Assembly: GCA_963931865.1 (NCBI GenBank) | Contig: OZ007513.1 | Span: forward strand, 4,690,098-4,754,097 | DNA from: Axinella damicornis | Lineage: Eukaryota; Porifera; Demospongiae; Axinellida; Axinellidae | Length of the DNA: 64,000 bases | Direction: 5' to 3' | Shown here: one piece after another, positions 34,230 through 44,100 of the stretch | Numbering within the stretch: position 1 is the first letter of the stretch | Layout: each line of letters starts with the position of its first letter | Position numbers and translations under genes: made by a program | The notes under the pieces: model-generated | Database searches by the model: none | What the model saw: the letters and a program-made list of their open reading frames with translations, nothing else | Told to the model about the DNA's origin: nothing

Positions 34230-34628
34230 ATGGCATGCGCTGTAAGAGTATTTCTTCGACAAATGCCGCGATCTCGGTGCTGCGGATTCAGCAGCCACCC
34301 CCGGCCCATGGATTTTATGGCGAAAAGCCGCAAGTACCTTGAAGAGGGCGACCTGCTGCAAGCCTCTGAAAAGGGATGGGCTGCAGCTGCGGAGAGTGTT
34401 AAAGCCGTGGCCCGCAAGAGGGGGTGGGACCACCATGACCACCGGGAGTTGTTCAGGGTGGTGGGACGACTATCGAAGGAGACTAAGAATCGTGATATAC
34501 AGTCCTCGTTTAGTGCTGCCGACAGTCTACATACGAACTTTTACGAAGGGTGGCTGAATGAAGAGCAGGTAGCCAGCTGCCTTGATGATGTCGAAACCTT
34601 TATAAACATTCTCTGCCGTTATTTGTAG
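34230..34628 (+). CDS. PaREP1-family-like protein, copy 3 (predicted mitochondrial)
   Basis: A 132-residue intronless gene. The leader M-A-C-A-V-R-V-F-L-R-Q-M-P-R-S-R is basic with no acidic residue. The body matches copy 2 almost throughout: E-E-G-D-L-L-Q-A-S-E-K-G-W, H-R-E-L-F-R-V-V-G-R-L and L-H-T-N-F-Y-E-G-W-L. The upstream 120 bp is the intact version of the promoter that is split in copy 2. A TATATATAC stretch lies about 20-30 bp before the ATG. Substrate and reaction are unknown. The body may be a HEPN-type helical fold, which is inferred from family and not visible as a catalytic motif. Confidence 0.7.
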   Translation: MACAVRVFLRQMPRSRCCGFSSHPRPMDFMAKSRKYLEEGDLLQASEKGWAAAAESVKAVARKRGWDHHDHRELFRVVGRLSKETKNRDIQSSFSAADSLHTNFYEGWLNEEQVASCLDDVETFINILCRYL

Positions 34629-35149
34629 CTTTGTATGACCTATTGGCTAGCTACCATAATTATTTCACGTTATCCAATTCACCCGTTTTGAATAAATTAC
34701 CATTGGTGCCAGCAAGTGTACATAAAATGAGCAGCCGTCGCCGTCATGTCACAATCTATAGAAGTAATGCGTGCTTCGATCGTGACATCTCCATTCCACG
34801 TCGACGGTCACGGATGACACGGAAAGCGGAAAGCAGTTACAGTGCAGTGCAAACCACGAAGGTACCACCGTACTACCACGAGAGCCCATCCAGACAACTG
34901 AAAAATGAAGGTGAAATTTTTTTTTCTCGCTTATATATAGGCGCATATTTCCTTCCTGTGGAGTTATAGGCGCATGCGCCTAATAACGCGCGACTACGGT
35001 ATGAAGCAACTAGCCCAGAGAGAGAGGAGGGTCTAGCAGCTAGACTAAGCAGCTGCATGCTCTCATTGCTCCTAAGTGTGAAATTGTGATTACTACGGAG
35101 TTTACACAGCCTATGTAGCTACATGTTGACCACACTTTGCACATCATAC
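34629..35149. other. Downstream flank of copy 3, no gene
   Basis: 34630-34760 resembles the flank after copy 2 (25270-25440), with an internal rearrangement. Nothing else was recognised. Confidence 0.6.
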
Positions 35150-35722
35150 GGGCTCATGGAAAAGCAGGACTTGGACACGGACACGGACACGGACACGGAC
35201 ATGGACACGGACACGGACATGGACACGGACACGGACTCACCCAAAATTCCGTAAAATGCCTTTTTCAGTGGAGGACAGAAGCTAAACATTCACTAGAGTT
35301 GCTGCATACTGTGGCATAGCCTGCCTTAGGGTCTTTCCTAGAGTCGGTAAAGGTCAAAGGTCACTTGCATATTACATAAGCTTCAACAATGAGCGTCAGT
35401 CATCGTCGAGGAATATTATTTCTGTTGTCTATGCTTCAGTAAAAGACTGGAGTTTGGTTTCTGCAGTAAATAAATGCTCTTCTAATCTTTTCTTGCAGCT
35501 CATTAAATATGCACGTGACCTTTGACCTTTACCGACTCTAGGAAAGACCCTAAGGCAGGCTATGCCACAGTATGCAGCAACTCTAGTGAATGTTTAGCTT
35601 CTGTCCTCCACTGAAAAAGGCATTTTACGGAATTTTGGGTGAGTCCAGTCCATGTCCGTGTCCGTGTCCGTGTCCGTGTCCGTGTCCGTGTCCGTGTCCA
35701 AGTCCTGCTTTTCCATGAGCCC
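35150..35722. mobile_element. 573-bp fold-back element with GGACAC-repeat arms
   Basis: It begins GGGCTCATGG and ends CCATGAGCCC. Each arm holds a run of GGACAC hexamers, then a long unique arm (AAAATGCCTTTTTCAGTG and GGAAAGACCCTAAGGCAGG), inverted around a short core. It is flanked by ACATCATAC on both sides (35141-35149 and 35723-35731). There is no transposase. Confidence 0.9.
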
Positions 35723-35934
35723 ACATCATACTGCCAAGATGGTGGTAGCTAGTGGATACCATATGGCAGTTGCACACTACTCTTATTGTTATGAAGTCTT
35801 GCTGGTAGTTAGCAAAATTTGAACCTGCAAACAATAAGTACATGTATTTGACATCATATACATGTGCATTAGCTAATTGGAGTGAGCTGTATGCTAGCCA
35901 CCTATGAAGCAGCCAATCTATGCATGAGGTGAGA

Positions 35935-36615
35935 TAGTCTCGTTCCCAGACCGTTTATCCAGCGCGTGTATCGCTTACAGTATAACGCGCGGAAATACGG
36001 TCTGGTAGGTATAGCCAACATTCCTTAAACTCCGCCAGAATCCGGGCGGATCCAATCAGATCGTAGAACAAGTCATCTCAATGACGTTTACTAATATTGA
36101 TGCCGGAAGTACAGAATCGCCAGCATGCAATAACAAGGTGTTGTCAAAACTTCTGGATTTCAGCATGTTTAAAATACTGCCAGCGCTACTCTCCAAGTTC
36201 AACAGCATCTCCATGCTCTGGAAGAACGCCTTGGACACGCGGTCAGAAGGTAGAATCTCTCCTTTGCTGCCTCCAACACTGACACAGCTCGCTGATCCCA
36301 GCATCCACAGATGGTGAAGTGCCCAGTGCCGACGATTGCGCGAGTCACTCGCAATGCTGCTGCAAAAAGGGCATTTCCAAACCACAGCGATCGTGTGTCT
36401 ACACTACTTGCCGCCTCTAGCTCTAAGTCTTCAAAGGCGGCTTCACTCTTGATGACCACGTGTGAAATTTTGATGCGTCCTGATAATTTCAACAAGTCTC
36501 AATTAACGGTAATGAGACCTTAGGAATGTGTACTATATCTACCAGACCCTTCCTTCCCCGCGCGCGATACTAAAGCGATCCGTGCTGGGGTTGGTTGGGT
36601 CTGGGACCGAGACTA
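35935..36615. mobile_element. 681-bp inverted-repeat element (TAGTCTCG family)
   Basis: Ends TAGTCTCGTTCCCAGACC and GGTCTGGGACCGAGACTA are flanked by exact GAGGTGAGA copies (35926-35934 and 36616-36624). A 109-codon frame inside on the minus strand (36385-36056) has two early cysteines, C-P-F-C, but no recognisable family. Confidence 0.85.
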
Positions 36616-36689
36616 GAGGTGAGAGTGAGAACTGAAGAGTTATTCTCAAAAGTTGATGAGTTTGCCCTAACTGTTGAATTTCTAATACT

Positions 36690-37300
36690 GGTAGTTAAAT
36701 GAATGCCCACTAAATCCCCAATCCACTAGCTAAATTTTAATACCTTTTGAAGACAGTCTGCTCGAATAGCTACCAACCCTGTTCCGATAGGTTGAAGGGG
36801 CTTGGTCCTTCAACAGTAGGCAACTTTTCCTGGAAGTCTGACTTGATTTTCTTTAGCTGCTCATCTAGGTGCAACAGGTCATCAGCAGTAGGGCAAGCAT
36901 ATATGTAAGTGTGCCTCACTCCCTCTGCAGCTGACTTATGGAGACACACGTACTGCTTCTGTGGCAATGTAAAGTACAATGATCGATCACAGTGATACTG
37001 TGGATTACATAATACACACACTTACTCTCACTGGTAGGTCACCAAGCACATCTGTGGTATCCATGGAGTCATTTGTGGTGTTATCAATGGCAATTGGTTC
37101 ACTCCTCTGCTGGAAGTGGCAACAGATTGCATCTACATCCATTGAGAGGTAGGCACTCTGGAGGTATGGTGAAGGTAACTTCTCCCATGCACTGCCACTC
37201 CAAAGAAGCCTACATGGCAGATGGTGCCGTAGCCAATCTTTGCATGTGCACAAAGGCATCTGATCAGTTGTGTCCCTGCCAAAGTTGATCTTCAACCACT
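36690..37300 (-). pseudogene. SWIM zinc-finger protein remnant, copy 2
   Basis: This copy keeps the SWIM core C-T-C-K-D-W-L-R-H-H-L-P-C after D-Q-M-P-L, where copy 1 has a deletion. The expected final histidine is replaced, reading C-R-L-L. A different internal disruption separates the finger from the C-P-T-A-D-D-L-L-H-L part. Neither copy can encode the whole protein. Confidence 0.6.
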
Positions 37301-37715
37301 TGCCTTCTCCACCTCAAAGATGCCCTTCTTGCTGTCAACATCATGGATGGACTCAGCAGGAAATTCGGACCTGTTGGACTTCCGGTCAAGGCAATGCAGA
37401 ATCACAGAGCGTGAAGGTATGGTGGAACGAAATTCTTGTAACTCCTGTAGCTACTGCGATGATTGCTGATAGTTCTTCACAACATAGCTACTTCTGCTTG
37501 CAGCATGGGAGATAATTCTCAACCAGTATTTGACAGAGTGGTCTGACGCCTTTTGCGTGGTAAGAAACTCTAGCTACTTGAACAACTAGTACTTGCTCTG
37601 GGCTTCAGTACCATTATTTGTGTCCACTGCTCCATGGTAGTCATTGTCCCGGAAAGCCCTAGCCCAGCGCTGTTAAATTATTATGGGATGAAGACTTATC
37701 CTTAATATACATATA

Positions 37716-37965
37716 CGTACTAGTTATTGCATGGGTGCAAGGGCTATACGTCGAATATTGGCATCGAGCCCGAGGGCCGCAGGCCCGAGGGCAAGTGCCA
37801 ATATTATGACGTATAGCCCGCGCACTCATGCAATAACTAGTTTGTTGCATGATGAAATGCCAATATATCATACTGGCATTGTGGTCAGTGCCATATATTA
37901 TATATTGGCATATACCAGTACCTTTGAACTTGTAGGGTATCATGCAACAAACTAGCTTATCAATC
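37716..37965. mobile_element. Inverted-repeat element with nested palindromes
   Basis: ACTAGTTATTGCATG and its complement flank a GC-rich palindrome (GGGCCGCAGGCCC). A second pair (TTGTTGCATGAT and its complement) follows. The ends are uncertain. Confidence 0.6.
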
Positions 37966-38239
37966 ATGGCTTCATCAAAATGCAGTGTTCTCGCTAGAAA
38001 TCTAAATCCTAATGTGCATGATGTATAATTGTATCATGCAGACATGTGAATGGCTTTGTTTACACTGCTATTGAATGTTAAATGTTAAGGGGAAGCCCTG
38101 CCAGCAGCTGCTGTGGGCAGGGAAACAAAATTAATTAACAGTAACGAAGTGATCCAAATGGTGCACCTACTTAAGTTCACCACATCCAAATGGAGATTCC
38201 ATTCACCTAATGGTGCTGCACGGGCTGCTAAACGCCTAG

Positions 38240-39260
38240 CAAGAACACTGGTCCATTGCATCATAACATTTGAGATTGCATCATCTCCATACATTTGTAG
38301 TATGTACATGCAGAGTACAACTACTTCCACTTTCTCAAGAGCAGGAAGTTATTCACTTGCTTCTGATTCCTCCTCCCTCTCCATCCTCAGGGCTGTAGGA
38401 GCCACTACGGCCGGTCTGGCCATGGCCGTAATGGTTTTTGACCTTGCAAAAAAAGCTATCGCGTGGGGATGCCGAAAAGCACAAGTGCTCGAGTGAGACC
38501 AGCGCAGTCCGTAGTCTGAGTGTAAAGCACGAAGGTGCCCATCCTGATAACTGAAAAATGAAGTATTGCAGTGATCGCTAAGGAAATTTACAGTGTACTG
38601 GAGGCAGGTACCCTGCCCCAGCTGGTGATTTGACTCAGTGACGAAGATTTAGAAGTGAGAATCAACAGCTGCAGGCTAGAAGCTTACAATAACTCCCAAC
38701 AAGTAGCTCCTCCCTCCAGCAAATACAACAATGCTGCTCAAAGGCGGTACTGTGGGGGGGGGGGGGGGGGGGGGGGGTGCCCCCCCCCCCCCCCCCCCCC
38801 CCCCCAACACTGCCCTAGGAAAAAAATGTATGTAGACTACCTAAACGTACAGTGCCGCCTAGCTATATAGATGCAGTTCTTTGCTCTAGCTATCAACTGT
38901 GAGCCAAGACTTACTTCTAGCAGCAGTTTATTGTGTCACGGTATAGTCAGTCAGTCAGTCAAAGTTGCTTAATGTCCCCAACATCATTCAAAGTGCGCAG
39001 AGATGCTAAGAGAGGGCTTCCTGATAACCGAAAATCGTGCCTGGGTGAATATTTTTCCACGCTTCGCGCGAAATACTCATCAACACCCCACAGCTGTATT
39101 GCGGCCACTGTACTTTACTGCCAATGTTCTCCCCCCCCCCCCCCCCCCCAACCTTCTATTGCTATACACACCTGTGCTGCTGCTGATCCTAACTATAACT
39201 AGCCCCTCCCCTTACTTTCTGCAGGTCCTCATGATGCTGGCAGAGACTCCGTAGGGAAAC
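38240..39260 (+). repeat. Dispersed duplicated block, copy 3
   Basis: Collinear with 10620-11290, but interrupted at 38750-39175 by the G/C hairpin and by a segment inverted relative to 27011-27210. It ends in the HEAT-like remnant's last piece. Confidence 0.8.
38755..38805. other. G-tract followed by C-tract, self-complementary
   Basis: About 24 G are followed by TG and about 25 C. The pair can fold into a pure G-C stem, and the G strand could form a quadruplex. Confidence 0.85.
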
Positions 39261-39736
39261 AAAAACTGCAGTCATTACAACCAAAGGTAATCCACTTTCA
39301 GTGACTTATCTTCAATTGGCCCCCACCCATGTTTCATCACTAGCTTGCTGTAAAGCCTTGTATGGTTGATGCACCCTTGCATGGGTTGGAATTGTGATCT
39401 GCATGCAATTTTTGCATACTAAAAATTAATATCACATTACATATAATTATACACTTTCATACCACTACAGTCAAACCTCCGATCACAAAATAAAATAAAT
39501 TCAAGTCTTTTGTCCTTTGTAGAGACGTTGTCCTCTTCTCGAAAGTTCAATAGAACCATAGGCAAACCAATTATTTGGGACCTTGAAAAGCGTCCTTTGT
39601 AGAGAGATTTATTATATTGTGTCCCTATCTCGGAGGGTCCACTATCGGAGGTTTGACTGTATTCAGATCACCAATAATGCCTTTGGAGGTTGATTCCTGC
39701 TTTTGCTGGAAATGAACTGTGAGCGATCAATGCATA

Positions 39737-40589
39737 GCGTAACCTACCAATTATCGTCACCTGAATTTGCATGATTTGCAGCATATCGTCTAGGAACGGT
39801 TCCAGGATACCAAACTTGCACCGACGTATAGACCGTCACACCCTCTATAAGCCCTACCACCTTTAAAGCTGTTACGTATTTCCAGCTTTTAGTGGTGCAC
39901 TAGCGAATCCAACCTCACGCAAATCAATTATCGGCACCCTGTACGTATTATCGTCACTGCCTAGTACTCCCATAGATAATCCTGGGTCAATTATTGGCAC
40001 ATGCTGATGGCATCGACTCACCTCCATCCCCTGAAGGTCACAAAAATCCACCACAAATCCCCCAGGTTCATGACCATTCTATCTATCACCCAGTGGAAAA
40101 AAAACACCAAAGCATGCAACCCCTTCAATATTTGAATTTTTGAATAAAATTAGTTCATCACACTACACAGTAAAAGCAAAACAATTCTCCTTCTTCCACA
40201 TCCAGTACGTGGCACATTCGTGGAGCCATCTCTTGCACACGCACTCCACCCATTCTGATCCAGCACAGTCATGCTAGTCGTCCTCAAAAGTCTGATCCAG
40301 TGGCAGGAGAGGACCCAAGGTCGCGGTCTCCCCCTACGGTTGTTTTGATTAGACATGAACAGCCCTACAACATAAAATGGCTAAAAGGACAGTAAATGAC
40401 ATCCAGTTATAACCTTTTAAACAAAGACAAACCTTCTGCAAAGCTTCAGCCTTGTAAACAGCTTGCGCGACGATGACATAATGCGAACGGAATCCGTATT
40501 TTCGCCGCTTACTCTCCGTTTACTAAGCGCCGATAATCGGTATGTCAGGTGCCGATAATAAGGTCATGCCGATAATTGGTGGTTTACAC
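39737..40589. mobile_element. 853-bp DNA transposon with TA target site, pogo/mariner-like
   Basis: The flanking EPS8-derived block is uninterrupted elsewhere (11790), which defines the insertion. TA lies at both edges. The ends share GTAA.CNACCAATTATCG, and ATTATCGGCACC-like motifs recur inside. A minus-strand segment near 40240 reads E-W-V-E-C-V-C-K-R-W-L-H-E-C, like the zinc-binding tail of some Tigger/pogo-type transposases. The transposase is otherwise missing. Confidence 0.55.
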
Positions 40590-41153
40590 TACTTCCCCTG
40601 TAAAACACACACATACACACACACTCGTCCTTACACCCTACACTCATGATCACTCGCAGACAGCTGGAAGAGAATCAGTGGAGGCGGTGAGATGGTTTGC
40701 AAGGCAGCCAAGACACGACGACCTCTAATCTAAATACCACATGTAAACGCCATCAACTATGGACAACATGGTGTACAATTGTACCATGCACACATTGAAT
40801 AATTATTGTTAACAAGTCAACAACAGCTTCATATTCTCATTTTTGTAGGGATAGCTTGTCTGTCCAACATGTAGTCTCTCCTCTGGTATTCCAAGAGGGG
40901 TGCCACTTGTCTGCCTTATATGTAGTCTGTCCTCTGTTGTTCGCTGCCAAAGGGGGGTGTTCAGCTTGCTTGCCACATGCAGAAGTACACATGTACACCA
41001 CAAATGAAATTTCTTAACTTAATTATCACAAGATAATGGAAGCAACTTATAAGCACACTCTCCGATGTAATCTTTCACAAAACACAAGCATTACTATAGA
41101 CAGCTCAATAATATTATCAAAGTTTGTATAATAGAACTTGAGTTACTTTACAG
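40590..41153. other. 3' flank of the EPS8-like gene
   Basis: This holds a probable 3' UTR and the sequence copied at 11790, 16300 and 32590. No separate gene was seen. Confidence 0.6.
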
Positions 41154-44100
41154 TCAATAGTACCCCATAGCTACGGTGTAGGGATTGTAAACGTGCATGC
41201 CAGTTATGCCAGCTTGAAGCGGTTGATGGGACTGCATCTGGGCTAGCTGTGCGAGCTGAATTTGTCTCTGCTGTTCTGCTGCCATGAGCAGCTGACGTTG
41301 CTGTTCGGCTTCGAACTGTCTCTGTTGATCGAGCAGCATCTGTCGCTGCTGTTCTGCCAATGCCTGCTGTTGGTAATGTAGCATCTGCAGATTCTGAAGT
41401 TTTAGATTCTGCGCAGAATGGCTCGGAACTAGATTTGGAACTACCCCTCCGCTAAGTGCCTGCTGAGTCTCCTTGAGATGTTCACAGAGGAGCATCTGTT
41501 GACCAAGCAGTTGCATCTGGAGACTTTGGTTACCAGGTCTGTCGCTGAGCCTGGACTGAATCTGCTCTAGCTTCTGTAGATCTTGCTGTAACATTTGCTG
41601 CTGTTTAGGTGGTAGTGATTTTAAGCCCACACCCTTCTGCAACTGTGCTAGTGACGATAATTGCTTCTTTATCTCCGCTTGCTGAGCTTTGATTCGTTCG
41701 TCTGTTGACACACCACTGTCTCCCGCAAGTGCCCAAGATGCATTTGTGAGTTCGGAAGCACTAGCACTGGAACGGAGCCTTCTCCTACCTCTCCTACCCC
41801 CGCTATCACTCCAGGAGTTCTCAGAATCTGAATAATCACTACTGTATGACTCACTCTCAGTGTCACTTTCAAATCCACTAAGATCATCTTCTTCAAAATC
41901 ATCAATATTTGTAGGCCCACGTTTCTTTCTCCCATGCCTTTCTTTCCCCCTTTGGTTAGGTTTTGTTCTCTCTCGGCGGTAGCCTTCGTCATCTGAATAA
42001 ACACCTGAGTATCTACTCGACCTACGAGATCTTCTCCCACCATAATCATCCTCATCATAACCACCGGAATATTTTCTGCTCCTCCTTCTCTCGCTATAGC
42101 TGTCAGAGGCCTTTCTCCCTCTCCTGCCCTGCTCTTCATCGAAACGTTCATCCCATCTTCTATCCCTAGAGACACGTTCATGATCCCGACTGATCCCATA
42201 CCTGCCTGGTGGCCGATCATGTACACCCTCTCTCCTTGTTCTGTTGCCCCATGTGCCATCAACAAGAGTTTCTCTCTCTACCAGGCGACCACCTGCTCTG
42301 GAATTGCTTTGTTTTTGCTTCCACGGAGGCTGTCAGTAATAAATTGGTGTTTGAATGTGATGCATGGAATTATGAACAGTTCTGCTTAGCTACTGTGTAC
42401 AATCGTGGAATGTAACAAACAATAATAGAACTACTAGTGGAATGCAGGACATGGGAGGGCGAGCCTGAGCGAAGTGCATGCCATCAGAATGTTACCAGGC
42501 AAGCATAGGCCACATGGCACTAAACACACTCATGCACATCACAGCAACTGTGAGTCAGGCAGCGTTTATAGCTGAAGCAGTCTAGCAGCCGAACATCACT
42601 GGCCACATGATGGCGGTAGCTAGGTCCACGAGCAGTCTCTGTCTTTGTCAGTGTCGCCGCCGAGGAGGCTAGCCAATGTCCACGAGTGGTCTCTCCGTCT
42701 TTGTTGTCGCCATTGTCCGTTGAACAGGTAGCTTGATGGTTCACGATTCCTTGCATTGAGGAGCCAGAGGTGTGTCGAGCTAGAGTTCGATGAATTTGAG
42801 CACGTGCAAGTGAAATTCGCTGATTTAAAATTTACGGTAATTGCAAGATCCAAGCAAACAAGCAAGCAAGCAAACATACACACACACAGCGCAATGAAGC
42901 CATGCTATAGTGTGGGGCTCGCACAGGCTCGCCCCAATTAGCGCATGTGTAAGGCATACCAATCCTCCATCCTCTGATTCTCTGTTTCGTCCCCAGCCTC
43001 TGACTAGAGCTGCTTCCTGGCCCTGAGGCTGATCTGCCATGCTCTTGCGTTCACGCATCAGTTTCTATCAGTGAAACAACATCACAAATTTAGCGATGTG
43101 TGTCATGCTTACAGGTTTGAACAGTCATTGATCACAGCATCACACATACCTGAAACTCTGACTCCTTGGCAACACCACCTTCCTTTTCAGCCTACATGTG
43201 GAAGAGCAGCAGAGCAAGTTCAAGGTAAGGTCGTTACAGGAATTTTATTCTCAGCTAGTGGAGTTAACTCTATTTGTGCATCTGAAAAGGCTGACAAGAC
43301 AGTGTAGTACCAAGTGATCAATGCATAGTACGTGGGGAATAAATTTTTGGAAGCTTCTGTCTTATCAGACCCATGTGCAGCTTCTAGTCGGCTATAGCAG
43401 CAGCACAGCCCAAGGTAGGTTCTAGGTGCCTCAACGGGCCCAGCAGCCTCTACCATTCCATGCAACAACGGTGGCCTCCAGGCCTTCATCAGTGGCCTAA
43501 TGCCAATTGGATTGGACTTGTGGTGCATGGTTGTAGCAGCACCACAATGGGCCAGTGCGAGCATTATAAGGTCTTTGATCAGCCGTGCCCCAAAGGACAT
43601 CCAAGTCATCAATGCTGCTGTGATATACTACAGATGTCAAGCAAAAGAGCCTTCGGACAAATAACGCCAAGATACAAACTTGGACCTGACGAAAAATTCT
43701 AACCTTGGATTTGTCCTTCTGCAGATGGCTAAAGAGTCTGATGCCATCACTGACTCCACACATCTCACGGAGCTCTTCCCTACTCATCTGGTACAGCTGG
43801 CTTCCACTACTGCAGGTGATCTTGTCCACACAGCTGCATACGGTGTTACGTAACAATAAGATCAGATTCCACATGCCAATTCATGTGCATAGAGTTGTCC
43901 ACCCTCACCCTCCATATCCTTGATCAGCCAACCATGACTTGATCTCTTCCTTTGTTCCCTTCCATGGCAGCACCTTGTATTCAGCATCTGGCTCCTCTGG
44001 AAAAACAGTGTATTCATATTCTCAATACCTTCATGCTCATGTAGCTATCAGTAATATTCACTTCACTATTCACCACACATCGCACTGCACAGATCAGCAG

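Noticed and set aside
35137..35843. His/Gly-repeat ORFs
   Set aside because: They are translations of the GGACAC hexamers in the arms of the fold-back element.
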